Positions 43,783-57,649 are shown, counted from the stretch's first letter. The stretch is 64,000 bases of DNA from Dermatophagoides farinae (GCF_024713945.1 NC_134679.1:5213001-5277000); one strand, 5' to 3'. Notes: generated by a model not told the origin, from the sequence alone. Numbers and translations are program-made.

Positions 43783-46700
43783 TTGCCAAAAGCTCATAAT
43801 GATATTTGTATGACAACAAAAATGTTGGCTTTACCTCATTGCATTTTTTGTTTGTTTGTTTGTTTGTTTGTGATTTATTCTTTTTTTCTGTTATTTTCAA
43901 TCTATATAATATGTGAAATGGAAAAAATTACATAAGAATAAATATCTGATTTGAAATATTAATGCAACAAAATTTCATCATGAACATTGTCATAATTAAT
44001 GTTACAATTGTCCGAGTATTTTTTTTCTCCATTTGCTAACACAAACACAAACACATCGATAATGTCCAATAATTACATATTTGATTGCTAATCATTATTA
44101 TCTGATAATAATGATGATCGCAAACTATAAACCAGATGATAATGTCAACAATAATAATAATGATGATGATGATGAAATGGCCATTTTCATTGTTATTTCT
44201 ATAGAGAAAAAAAATGTAATCTAATTTTCAACAATTATATTTTGCATTATTATCTTTGCTGTGTGTGTGCATTTGATGTTTTTTTTTATTTGTTGTCACC
44301 AGATACAATGATGAAACAAAAAAAAAACACATGAGAAACATTGTATATAACTTAAATGATCAAGTAAATTAAGAATTTTGTTACTTGTATTTGACACTGT
44401 AATATAATTGTAGATTGTAGACAAGAGAAAAAAAAACAGTTTAAGTTTTTTTTTTGGACCGCCAATTCCATTTTGTGGATGTTAGGATGGAGAATATAAA
44501 TGTTTGGCTGACTTGTAACGTATACCAGAGATTTTGAACAAAATATTGTGTGTGTGTTTTTTTTACAATGCCCATTGCTTTTTCTGTTTTTTGTTTTTCA
44601 TTGTACATTACACATTCCATATACAATAACAACAAGATAATCAAATTGATTTCTTTCATTCTATTCGGATGAATGGTTTTTTTCACCCATTTTTTTTATT
44701 CTATTTGTTCGTTTATCACAAATTAAATTTTTTTTTCTGCCAAAAAAAAAAAAAATTTTTTTTTCGACGCTGTCTGGACATTCAGACAAATAATAATGAT
44801 GTTTATAGAATGAAATTCATATGGTCATTTTATATCCATATGGCTTAAGAATATATCTATATAGCACAGCGTATATGTTCAAGTCTAATGATAATGATAG
44901 TTAGACGCCAATATTGTTGATTGTGTATGTAAGAAAAGCATAAAAATTCCATGATCTTAATGGTTTTTTATTGCTGTTCAAGCTATTCATAATACCCATG
45001 GTGGATCAGCATCATCATTCTAAATGATTTAATGGCAATAATGATAATGATGATCATGATCATCATCATCATGGCCATCATTATCATCACTGAGCAACCA
45101 CATAATCCTGTTTTAAATTGTTGTTGTTGTTGATGATGATGTTCATATAAAACAATATGTATTGCTTGCTTATAATAACTATATATAGAATATGATAATA
45201 ATAATTTCAACACAAAATTTTAATCATCACTTGATTAATTTTGTTGTCGTCAGTTATCTCATTAATTTATACTAGGTATTTATTTATGTTGTAGGTTGTT
45301 GATGATTTGACATAATAATTTTGTGGTAATCAGAAGACATTCATTTAAAATGTATTGTTTTCATTAATTATTCTATTGTTTTTTTTCATGGCAATAACAA
45401 CAAATAATATTCTCTGTAATTCAAATGTTTTACAAATTCATGATACACACTTGTTGTTGTTGTTGAGTTTTTAATTTCCGTTTGTTAAATTTTTAATTCA
45501 CCAAAATTTTCATCAAATGAATGATTTTTAAATGTTTTTGTCATTTTTTTCTTTGGAAAAAACTTACCGTGTCTTTAGGCTATATTTTTAATTTGAAACA
45601 TTTTCAAGAATCCAAATGACCATAAAAAGAGAAAAAAAGCAAAAAGTGAATAATAAAGTGTGTAGCAAAAAAAAAAAGAAAAAGAAAAAAGTTTCACCAT
45701 TCATCATCGGATTATTTTGGCCATTATTTATTTCTCATTTTTTTCTGTTCTAACTATCATTATCATTGAACCAGAAACGAACCAAAAAAAAAAAAGAATT
45801 TCCGATAGAAAAAAAGGAAAATAAAATGAAAAATGAGAAAGTAATTTGCTTCAACACAATATGATGATGATAATAATTCATGAAAAAAAATTGCCGATTT
45901 GGACAAAATCATAATTTTTTTTTTGTTCACACTACTAACTTTTCTTTGATTTTCAATTATTATTATTTCAAATATCCATAAGAATGAATTCTTTCATTCA
46001 TTCTTTCCATTTTTTTTGTGGTGTGGTGTTCCACAACACAATCAAATAAATCAATATAATTCAATTTTGATTATTTTTTTTTTATTCTTGATGATGGGTG
46101 ATGATGGAAAAAATATATTAAAAAAAACGGAAGCTGTAATTATTATTCTCATTGCATTAAATGACATTTATGCCAAATCAAATTGGTATTGATTCAATTA
46201 GAAAGGCAAAAGATTTGTACAATTCAAATTTTGCAAATCTTATAAATGTCTTTGAAATAAAAAAAAAACCGAAAATTTCTTTCATTTCAATTCAAGAGAA
46301 TATAATTTTCATTGTAAATTTGTGGAATAAAAATGAGCTGAAAAAAAAACGAAAAATATAAAGGAAAATGGCCATCATCATTAACAAGAAGTAGAAGAAT
46401 CTTTAGACATTATATTCGTGTGTTGATTTGATAATGAACTAAAATGTAGTCATTTCCATTATGAATAGTACTTTATAGTAATAATGAACACAAATGTGTG
46501 TGTGTGTGAATTCAAAATGATTCAAAATTATAGCGGATGAAGAAGTTATTCATTCAATTTAACGGATAAATTTTTTCTGTTTTTATGGATTGCCGGTTTT
46601 CTTTTTTTTTTGGATTTTTTCCCCTGATGATGCTTACAATAGAATAATTTCTTTTCATTTTTTTTTTCCATTTTCACAATTTCGCCATTTCATTCCTTTT

Positions 46701-47021
46701 TTTTCTCTCACTATTATAATATGTTGATATATAAACACCCACACTGAAATTCCGGAAACATTGCATTCATATCAAACGGAAACAGATAAAATTTTACTGT
46801 CCATTAATCGAAACAAAAAACAAAAATATATGTGATATGATCTTTTTCATTCATTCTTTTTCATTTATTCTGCAGATCATATATGTAGAAAAAAAGAATG
46901 GTTCTATCAGAAACAAAAAAAATGTGAATTGACATTGTTTTTTTTCATTATAAATGAAAATTTACGTCTAAAAATCGTCTACAATTTCAAATTTTTTTTT
47001 CGATCATTTTTCATGAGGAGC

Positions 47022-47022
<1 letters not shown>

Positions 47023-47051
<29 letters not shown>
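47023..47051 (+). repeat. (GTT)n microsatellite
   Basis: About nine GTT units, 490 nt upstream of the GPCR start codon. Confidence 0.9.
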
Positions 47052-47052
<1 letters not shown>

Positions 47053-47402
47053 ATTGTTTCAATGAAGGGGTGTTGAAAAATTGTAACAACAAAAACGCAA
47101 GAGAGAAAAAAATTTGTTCAGTTTTTCATTTTTGACTGTTTTTTACTGACATCGATAAGAATTGCTTTTTGATTCGGTTATAAAAGGCTCACTTAACAAA
47201 ATATGATGATGATGATGATGAAATTTTTTGTTTTGTTTTCTCTCACGTTCCATTAACCATTGACATTGACATATTGAACGAATTGATAGGAAATTTTTTT
47301 TTTGCCCATAACAAAAAAATTTGTTACGAAATCTGATTTTTATTTTTTCTTCTGAAAAACAGAATCATAGCAGACTGCCGAATCAATGATATGATTGGAA
47401 TT

Positions 47403-47446
47403 ACACACACACATATAATTGTGTGTGTGTGTGTGTGTGTGTGTGT
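47403..47446 (+). repeat. (AC)n/(TG)n inverted dinucleotide repeat
   Basis: A CA run at 47403-47413, six bases (TATAAT), then a TG run of 13 units at 47420-47446. The two runs can form an 11-bp stem. It lies 90 nt before the GPCR start codon. Confidence 0.85.
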
Positions 47447-47536
47447 CATTCAAATTTGCTGATTTAAAAAAAATAATAATGATGATGATGATCCAAAACA
47501 AACATTGAAGGAAGCAAACTGGAAGCAAATAAAATT

Positions 47537-50500
47537 ATGACAAATGAATCATCAATAATTTTATTATTACAATATGAAAATAATAATAATAATAATGATT
47601 CGAATACAAATAATGAACAAATGACGATACGATTATTACAAACAACAATGACAAATATAACCGTATCATTATATCATAGTTTGGTTAATGAACCAAATCA
47701 AATGATTGACGATCGTGATATTGTAAATGTTTTAGCACCATTAAATCAAACAACAATGATAAATATGACAACGATTACAGAATTGAATAAAAATAATAAT
47801 AAACTCATATATGATTTTGATCCAAATGCATTTTATGGTGAAATATTTCATCGATTAAATTATGAATATCGTAACATACATGGTTATCTTAGCCTGGTTG
47901 TATGTGTTTTCGGCATCATTGCCAATGTTCTCAATATAATTGTATTGACAAGGTTTGAATTTTTTTGTTTGTTTGTTTGTTTAAAATTTTTAAAAAAAAA
48001 TTTATTTTTTTCCATTCAGAAAAAACATGGAATCACCAACAAATACAATATTGACAGGAATGGCCGTTTCTGATCTACTTGTTATAGCATCATTCCTTCC
48101 ATATGTGATCCATAATTATATACGTACTGAAGTGCCCGAAGAACAAATGTATAATTATGGTTGGGCAGTATTTACATTGTTTCATGCACATAATACAGTT
48201 TTATTTCATACTATATCAATATGGTTGACTGTATTATTGGCTGTATGGCGTTTCATCACTGTAAGGTAGATATCATATCATATTTCTTGTTTATTTTAAT
48301 AATTTATGATAAATAATGAATTCAGTTTTGTATAAAAATAACTACTGTGTGTATCCATTTATTTTCATATGCAATGATTTCGTAAATTTTTTCTGATTTA
48401 TTTCCGTTAAAAAAAAAATTTCAATGCATTTGAAATTCTATTCAAAGTAAAATACCAAAAAAAAAAAAAAAAAATAAATAAAAATAAATTGAATTGAATT
48501 ATCGATGTGGAACAAACAAGTAGACACACACACGCACACACACACACACCTCCATATACAAGATATTCAAGATATAAATGTCTATTAAGAATCATGTTTA
48601 GTTTTTTTTTTTTTTGGTTAGTTGCTGCTTGACACATCTTTTTTTTGCTGTTTGATATTGTATTCACTTCAGCCATTCAACTAATCAACAATGTTTGTAT
48701 TTTCAATACAAGAAAAAAAAGAGTAAATCGACCATACGAATCACAGACAGTACAGAATTCATGGGATTTTTGTTTTCCACATTTTTTTTCTTTCAGTCTT
48801 TTTTTCCGCCCAGATAATTGAACACATAAGAGCTGTCATAATTTTTTTTTCTCTTCTTTACTTTTTTTTGGTCTTTATCGTTCATATCTTTTTTGATAGG
48901 ACATGAAAAATAATACATGGCCATCATATATAGATTAAAAGCTAGTGATAGAATTATGAGAATAATAATAATAATAATAATAATAGCCTATGTGTCAGTA
49001 TTAATATATCTTCTTCTTATGAGATGAGATGAAATTATCCTATTTTATATGTATGTATGTGTGTGTGTGTGTGTGTGGGTATGAATTTGTATGTCTATAA
49101 AAAAAACAAATATCACAATCAGTAAGGGGTAACAACAACAATTTTTCATTACCAGAATAAAGATAGAATAGATAGATAGATAGGAAAAAAAATGAAATGT
49201 TACCGATAATTTTATTTTGACATGACACACAACATTGAAAAGCAACAAAAAAAACAAATCAAGATATACGGGACTACCATATTCTTCATGCTTTTTCAGA
49301 TGTCAAAATTAGTTAGAATCAAAAAAAAAAAAGAAAAAAAAATTCCAGCTTATTCATCATCATCATAGCCATCTATCTACGTTTACAATTCAAGATATAC
49401 CAATACCAGAAGTTTGATTGAAATATTCTTCATAAATTCAATTGCAAATGATGATGATGATTATAATGTATTTATCTGGAAAATCTAATCATCATTTTCT
49501 TTATATTTATATTTTCTTTTTTCTCAATTTTATCCACAGGACACCATTACGTACACGATCAATGTTAACAATTGGCCGTGCACGTCTATACATATTATTG
49601 GTTTATTTAATTGTACCCGTATTCTGTATACCAGTATTCATTACATTCACCATACATCCAATACCAGCAATGAATCCACAGAAAAATATTTCAATCTATA
49701 CGGTAAGTGAGAATTAATTCCCAATTTGATTGTCTGTTTGTTTGGTAAATCTTCAATGTTTGAACATAAATGTGTGAATTTGTATGTATATATTAGCCAC
49801 ATAACATACAATGTTTTTCGATTATTGCTTTTTTTTTCCTTGACATGTTTCTCAATCATGTTTGTTTTTTTTCCCAAATGTTTTCATGTGTTTGGCGTGT
49901 TTGTGTTTTGGTCGAGATAATTCAAAGCTTTTTTTCATTTGATATACATTCAAGAATAGAGAATAATTTAACATATTCGTTTTGTTTGTTTCTGGATGAT
50001 GAGTGGTTGTTTGTATTCATAGATTACAAACAATCATGGTTCAGTACTCAGTTGTCTTCAGCTAATCATAAACTGAACATCGAGCAAAACAAAACAAAAA
50101 AAAAAATACATTCGATATATGCAATCATGGCCATAACAGCACACCATTGTATTGTCACCATTGACACTTTTTAGTATCATTCTCATTGTCAATACAATGG
50201 TACAAATCTACATCAAAAAATTTAAATAGCTGCCAAATGAAACTATCTATACCGTCGATTTATTTGAATTCAGCAAAAAAAAAATTCTAGCAAATATTTC
50301 CAATTCATTTTTATTGTTATTGTTATTCAAGAGATTTGATAAGCGAAAAAAAAATAAATATTTACTTTTTTTTCACCACATCTCTTCCCACGCACACACA
50401 CACACACACACACACAAACCTTTAGATTGATTTCCTTATCCTTTTTTTTCATTCGAAAAAAAGCCCCTGAAATCCAGAAAAAAATAGCCTGAATCTCACT

Positions 50501-53500
50501 GATTTATTAGGGTTTTTATTTTCATTTTTATATGGGGTTCAAGTCTTTTTTTTTTTTTTTTGTTACTTTCGTTTATGTGTTGTATTATTTTTTCTTCTCG
50601 TATAACATTTCAATGATTTTGTTTGACACAGTGGAAAAAACTGGAGAATAACGCCGGAAAATAATGAAAAAAATGAAATAAAAAAAAATAGAAAAAATAA
50701 AAAACTTTCAACTCCATACCGTCATCATCATTATTATTATTAATCACTTGGACCTAGACAATATTTCTACTCTGTTGCTACTACTGATGATGAGAATTTT
50801 TTTTTTGTTTTATTTTGTCATTTTTTTTGTTGTTGTTGTTGTTGCCCGAATTATTACATTGTCTATTTTGTATACAATGTGTCTATATGCAACACGAACA
50901 TAGTAAATATGCAAGTTACAAAGAGAAATTTTTTTTTTTTTTTTTTTTTTTGTTCAAAATGATTAATAATAGCATTACATAGATAGGGTTTGTTTTTGTT
51001 GTTGTTGTCAGCGATATAATATGAGAACCCATAACATACATGAATGAACTCATATGCAGTATTAGTATGGCACAGAACAATTTTTTTTAAAAAAGAATGA
51101 AAAAAAATTAATAATCAAAAACAATGGGTATTGTATCGTGATGATGTGTTCGTGAACCAAAAAAAAATCAAAAAAAAAAACATTGACCGTGTGGTTTTTT
51201 TTTGCTAATATTTTGGCATCATTTTCAAATGTTCAGATTTATTCAGCACACTATGATAATCAGCGAATTAAACAGGAATAAAATATAGGCCATTCGTACG
51301 ACAATTTTTCGATGAAAACCAATTTTATTGAATTATTCATTCCAATTCATGTGGGTTTTTGTTACAAAATTGATATTAATTTAATAATAAAATGCCTATT
51401 GTAGTTTTTTTCTTACTCTGAATGAACATCAATTGTTTTCGATTGATGTAAATTTATCTGGGATGTAAACCGATACAATTCATCAGGGCATAACGACCAT
51501 GAAAACATCATATTACAATTGCCTTTCAGCAATATTTGGCATTTTCTATGAATATCAATTGCCTGATGGTGTTTGTGTGTGCCCATTGTGTGTGTGTGTT
51601 GTATCGATGAGAATAACTAAATTAATATTGAATGATTCACAACCATTAATTCTGTTTTTATTTTTCGGCTGAAAAAAAAATTTATTTCACTGGAATTCTA
51701 AAATTATTAGCCGAATCATTTGTTTTTTTTTCAATTTCATTGGAATTTTTATTCCAATTCAACTGAATTGTTGTCATTGTCGTTGATTATCTTATGATCT
51801 ATATCAATTGTCCACTGCCATCATATAATTTGTAGAATTAGCCATTTCAATTATAATTTGTTTTCGGAAGAATGCTCGTAATAATGGAAGAAATTTTTTT
51901 CGAAAAAAAAACATACAAAAATACTCATTTAAAAATGGTAGTACAAATTCTTTTGTCATCGATCGAACAAAATGTTTATAGACTATTTTTTTTGCTCCTG
52001 ATAAGCTTTAAAATTGATTGAAATTCATAAAATTTTTTATCTTCAGATCTTTAACTACAACCTAAATAAAGTCTCCGTGAGTTTTTTTTCATATATTTTC
52101 AAAATTTCAAAGTTTGTAGTTCATCTGAAGTGATGTTGGAAAACTTTTCATTTATCGATTTTCGATATAATGAAAGTGAACGAAAAAAAAAACTTCAATG
52201 TTATTGCCGAATAGAAAATTACTGTTTGTTTATGAGATTTTGCTAACAGTGCAAAAAAAACATGATTCCATGTAATTCCAATGTAAATGATCATCACCAA
52301 TAATAAAGAGGAAAAAAAAGTTTTTTCCTCCTTCTCACATCTATCAAAGTTTAAATATTATGATGATTTACAAGTGATGCATTCGTTTATGGTTCACAAA
52401 ATACAAATACGTTCCATTTGTTGGCTATCCACAGAAATTTAAAAATCAAATTCAACATTTAACCTTGAAATAGAACAAAAAAAACAAATTAGTTTCGGAA
52501 TGAACAAAAAAAAGAGAATCGATTAATGTTTTACGGCAAATGTCTATTTTGAAAGTGAATAAAAAAAAAAAATTCAAGTGGTCAGACATTCCTTGAAGAA
52601 TTCTTTTCTTTTCTTTTTTTTTTGTCTCTCGTTCAATTGAATTATCTTTGGTGTTTTTTTTCCAGTATCTGTCATTATCATTATATGTCAATACGATTAG
52701 TATTCTCTTTGTTTATGTATGTTCAAGCATTAGTATTCTGAAATTGATTTCCAGGAATTTGTTCATCCTCTTTATGGACATGTGTGGAAATGATTTTTTT
52801 TTTGATTCAGATTTTCTTTTTTCTTTTACGAATTTCTAAAATGGATACCATGTGTTTGTACTGAAATCGATGTTGTTAATGATGATGATGATGAGAGGAT
52901 CGAAAAAACAAATGGCCAAAAAAAAAATTTAAATTTATTTCATAGTCATTTCGGATATTCTACGAATGTTTTTGTTGCTTGTTTTACTATCATTGTCTGG
53001 CGGTGTAAATTCCACACATTTTTTTGTGAAACAAAAAATAAAAAGAAAAAAAAAACCAGAATATTCTTGTCTGTGGATAATAATTCAATCTTTTTTTTTA
53101 CATTCTTTCTATTTTTTTTATACATTTTGATTAGACTTATTTTTCTCACACACTCTTTTGTTAGACTTTTATTTTTGTTAATTTTATTTACCCAAACAAC
53201 AACAACAACAATCATGTGTGTGTGTGTGTGTGTGTGTGTCACGAGAATGTTTGTTGTCGTAGTCGTCGTCGTCGTTATTGTTGTTGTTGTTGCTGTTGTT
53301 GTTTGCATAGATGTCGACGACGAAATGTTTATCACAATCAATCATAAATTATCCATTGTATGAATTTTCGTTTTAGAATTTTTTGTTGTTGTTGTTGTAC
53401 CGACACAGTTTCTTGAAGATCAGTACAAACAAACAAACATACAGAATACATACGAACACCATATGTGTGTGTGTGTGTGTGTGCTGATGATGATGATGAT

Positions 53501-56003
53501 GATGAGAATAAAAAACTGAAATTACCATGGATAAATTCTCTTGTTTTTGACGTTTTTCTATCTCTCTCTCTCTTTCTTTCTCTTTATTCTGCCATGTTGC
53601 TCATTGATTGTGTTTAACATGTTGGATTTGCATAATTTTTATCCCTTGTTACATACAACAACAACAACAACAACAACAATGAAACGAACAAAATGAAAAA
53701 AAATATATAAAAAACACAACTTAATGACAGAATAAAAACGACAACCGAAACGATACCGAGAAAAAAAAACAAAACAAAACTATATTTACTTCGATGAAAT
53801 GGAAAAAAAATTATCACGAGTTTTGTTTTCTCTCTCTCTCTCTCTCCCATCATTATTTTGCCATTATCGTTTGATCACAACGTAAAAAAACAAAAAAACA
53901 AAGAAAATTCTATAAACAAGAAACACATAATCTTTTTCTTTCTTTTTTTTTATTTATAAATCGAGTATTGTGTGTGTGTGTGTGTGTGTATCTGTCATAT
54001 TGTCATCAGATTGAAATGCCCGTATTTTTCTTTTTTTATTTGCCGTGTAAACTTATATTTTCACGCCTAAAAATGACAAAGACAACGACGACAAATGTAT
54101 TCATTCATTCATTTATCCAATCCAATGATGTGTGAATAAAGGCGGAAACTTTTTCCTTTTCTTTGTTTAGTCGTCATTTTCTGAATTCATTGTAATTGGA
54201 AATCAAATAATGATAATAATCGATTCAATAGATTGGATCAATTATTATTCGATCAATATCAATGATGATGATTATGATGGTGGTGGTTGTGGTGGTGGGT
54301 TTAGGTTGCATTAATCAATCATTGTAATTTTTTTTCCATTAAATCTGAATAAATGGCCAAACAAAAGGCATTAAAAAAAACCGGAATCAATGATTATAAT
54401 GTGTACAAAATAAATATGTACTGATGATAACAATCATCATTATATTAGCTTCATAAATAACATCATCATCATTATTATTATTATATATATATGATCCATA
54501 CATTTGTAATATTTCCGGAATATTCCATCATATCGTTTTTCTATACCTTTTATCTACATAGATCTTGATTATCCTGTGTGTGTGTGTGTGTGTGTTGTTT
54601 TCCATTGTATTTATTTATTCAATAGAAAATTCTTTTGTTTTATTCTTTACTTTTTGCAATAATATATTTAGTCTTTTGGTTTGTTTGTGTATTTTTTTCA
54701 TCATTCTTTCATTTCACCGATAGATGAATAAGATAAAGAATTTATCATCTTATATATAATATATATAATACAAAAAGCATTCAAGCAAATTTTTATTAAT
54801 GTTTTTGAATGTTGAACAACAATGAGAAGATGAGAAAAAAAATACAAAATTCGACTATGCATTCATCCATTCATTCATTTATTCATCCATCTTACTTTAA
54901 TGTTCATAAGAATATTATAGTGATGCTAGATTGATGTTGTTGTTGTTGTTGTTTTTTTTTCATTCATTCATTTTTGTTTTTGTTTTTCACAAAGATTATT
55001 CAAGCCATTGTTTTTAGATTTTTGCTCTACTCCTTTTTACCATTATAAACAGATGGATCAAAACACCGTAAAAATACAGGCAAAAAAAACAACAACAACA
55101 ACAACAAAATAACAGACATCCATAAAAAAAATAGCAATAATGATGATGATGATGATGATGATGATAAAATAGAAAATGGAAATTCAAAGCCATGCACACA
55201 CACACAAAAGGCATTAATTTTTTCTTCTACGTTGAATATGACCAAAAAAAAAACATTATTCTTATTTTGCATAAATAAATTTACCTTTGTTTTGTTTCTG
55301 CAGGTTTTTTTCTTGTTTATTAAATTAATTTTGCAGATAATCCATTTTTTTTCATCAAGATTTGAATTGTTGTTGTTGTTTTTTTCTCAACCAGTTACTA
55401 TAATCCAATAATTTGTTGTTTTCATGAAATTATTGTCATCATTCTTTAATCATTGTCGTGAAATGAAATCGGTTTTTGGTTCCAGAATCCAAATTCCATC
55501 CAAAAGGGAATTTGGATTCTGAAGAAATCATTTCAGATTCCAGTTATATCGGAATGTTTTCCACTATTATTGTACGTGTTTTTTTCCAGGAACTGAAAAA
55601 AATTTTGTAGAAAAAAGAAACAATTTTTTTCCATGAAAACACATGAAAGAAGCTAATATATAGCTGAATTTAATAAGCTTGAATTTTTTTTTTACCTCAA
55701 GCTACCTTACACGAATGCAAATTCAATAATTCAATTCAATTACAAATGACTATTGTGTTCAATTATTAATTTTCTTTTATCATTGTTATTTTTTTTTTGT
55801 ATAGGTTGATATAGTAAAATTGGAAGGTAAAAATCATGAACTATTGGAAAAGATAACATTTTGGGTATTTTCCGTATTCATGAAATTAATCCCATGTGGT
55901 CTACTAACATGTATTACATTGGCATTGATAAGAATATTGATTGAAGCAAGAAAACGTAAAGAACGTCTATTGAAAGGAAATTTTGCCATCACATCAATGA
56001 ACA

Positions 56004-56034
<31 letters not shown>

Positions 56035-56342
56035 AAACAGTAATAATGATAATAGCAATCCAAAAGTATCAATCAACATTTCAAATAATAATATTCGTTC
56101 ATCAACATCAGCTACAGTTGAATTGAAACAATCAAATCAAATCAACAATGATAATGATAAAACAAAAATATATCAATCTGATAGTGAAAAGGAAAAAAAT
56201 TTAAATTGTGATTTAAAAATCAACGATAATAATGATGATAATGATTTGTCTAAATCATCAACAACAAATTGTCAACAAAAGAAACAAAACAATTCTAATT
56301 TGTCAAATTGTTCAAGAATAAATCGTTCGATTGCTAATCATA

Positions 56343-56373
<31 letters not shown>

Positions 56374-57649
56374 CCGTAATCGTCATCATCGTCAACAACA
56401 ACAACAACAACAACAGCAGCAAGAAATAGATGTGAATGGATTCTGGAAATTATGTCGAATTTGTCGTGATTGTACATCATCAATGATACGGAAATATACA
56501 TCATCATCATCAACAACAACAACAACAACGTCATCATCTTTATCATCATCATCCTCATCACCATCCACATCATCTTCATCATCATCATCATCATCATATG
56601 TATCGATCACACCAAATCAATCACAACAAGCAGATATTAAGCTCAAATTTCGAACATCAGCTCAAAATAATTCTTCTTGTAATACAAATACACAACAACA
56701 GCAACAAATACCTACACCACATCCACCATCATTACATGCAACATCATCATCGTCAGGAAATTCTGAACGTACAACACGAATGTTAATTGCCGTATTGATA
56801 ATGTTTTTAGTATGTGAATTTCCTTCCGGTATTTTAGCACTATTAAGTGGTATTCTTGGAAAATCTTTTTTCAAAAATGTTTACGGCAATTTTGGTGATT
56901 TGATGGATATGTTAGCATTGATTAATTCGGCCGTAAATTTTGTGCTTTATTGTTTAATGTCACAACAATTCCGGAAAACATTCTCACAGCTATTCTGTAT
57001 ACGATGGACTGTTGAATCAGAGAATGGTGTTGGACATCATCATCATAATCACACACGAAATTCATGTATTGGATCACCATCGACAATGTTGATCCATCAA
57101 CCATCACAATCAAATCGAATACAAACAAATCGACAACATCGTACATCATTACAAGCACAACAACAACAACAACAAAAACAATCCGATCAAAATGAATCAA
57201 TTTCAATGACAACTGTTATGAAAAATTCAAATACAAACATTCAATCAATAACAATGACAGCGAACAATAGCTCAAAAAGCGCATTATCGGATAATGATGA
57301 TTCGACAAATGATAATATCAAAATATTGAATCATCCATCATCCAATAATAACAATGATACGATTAAAATTCGTGATAATATCGATACTAATAATAATAAT
57401 AACAATACTAATGTTGACAATGTGACAAAACAAAAAATTAAAACAAATAATTTATTAGTGGTTGCAACAAATGCTAATTCAATGAAAATAAAGAAAAATG
57501 AAATTATAACTACAACAACAACCAGAACAATAGTTGATCCATCGAATCATCATCATCATTTGAATGATTCATCTATTATTGGAAATAGTAATAATAATGG
57601 TTCATCATCATTGAATTCGACAACAGCAACAACAACAACGACTGTATGA
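47537..57649 (+). CDS. Rhodopsin-class neuropeptide GPCR, myosuppressin-receptor (DMSR)-like
   Basis: Four exons, 47537-47952, 48020-48265, 49540-49702, 55805-57649 (phases 2, 2, 0), 889 residues. DMSR receptors bind RFamide-type peptides at the plasma membrane and signal through G proteins. The extracellular N-terminus (~112 residues) has several N-x-S/T sites. TM1 ends IIANVLNIIVLTR; TM2 is preceded by SPTNTILTGMAVSDLL, TM3 by LFHAHNTVLFHTISIWLTV. The DRY motif is replaced by WRF (48246-48254) and NPxxY by NFVLY (56936-56950), as in the DMSR/SPR group. TM5 reads VFMKLIPCGLLTCITLALI, TM6 MLIAVLIMFLVCEFPSGIL. The third intracellular loop is about 275 residues of Asn, Ser, His and Gln runs, and the C-tail about 210 residues of similar make-up; both are far longer than usual. 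Introns 2 and 3 measure 1.27 and 6.1 kb. The exact ligand is not known. Confidence 0.87.
48266..49539 (+). other. GPCR intron 2
   Basis: 1,274 nt, AG/GTAGAT to TTATCCACAG. Contains an A18-like run near 48457, (CA)n near 48526, (AAT)n at 48961-48985 and (TG)n near 49055. No coding frame is supported. Confidence 0.75.
48961..48985 (+). repeat. (AAT)n microsatellite
   Basis: Eight AAT units within intron 2 of the GPCR gene. Confidence 0.9.
49703..55804 (+). other. GPCR intron 3
   Basis: 6,102 nt, ACG/GTAAGT to TTTGTATAG. Full of poly-A/T, (CA)n, (GTT)n and (CT)n tracts, with a perfect 15-bp hairpin near the 3' end. Frames at 52946-53363 and 53614-53853 are microsatellite translations. No nested gene is supported. 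Confidence 0.75.
55483..55521 (+). repeat. Perfect 15-bp inverted repeat with 9-nt loop
   Basis: CAGAATCCAAATTCC at 55483-55497 is exactly complementary to 55507-55521; the loop is 55498-55506. It is not built on a microsatellite. Lies about 280 nt before the last GPCR exon. Confidence 0.85.

Larger units (their letters stand above)
33903..47536. other. 13.6-kb region without a supported gene
   Basis: After the ZFAND 3'UTR no frame has the composition, splice context or domain content of a gene. Short frames here are built on (GTT)n, (CAA)n, poly-T or Asn/Lys codons. The sequence is dominated by A and T runs (up to 37 T at 43745-43781) and microsatellites. The last kilobases may contain 5'UTR exons and the promoter of the GPCR gene, but none can be placed. 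Confidence 0.5.

Noticed and set aside
52946-53363. Two overlapping frames of about 100 codons in GPCR intron 3
   Set aside because: Both are translations of (TG)n, (GTT)n and (GTC)n repeats on opposite strands.
56334-56610. Met- and Asp-rich minus-strand frames opposite the GPCR loop
   Set aside because: Antisense readings of the His and Ser triplet runs in the real exon.
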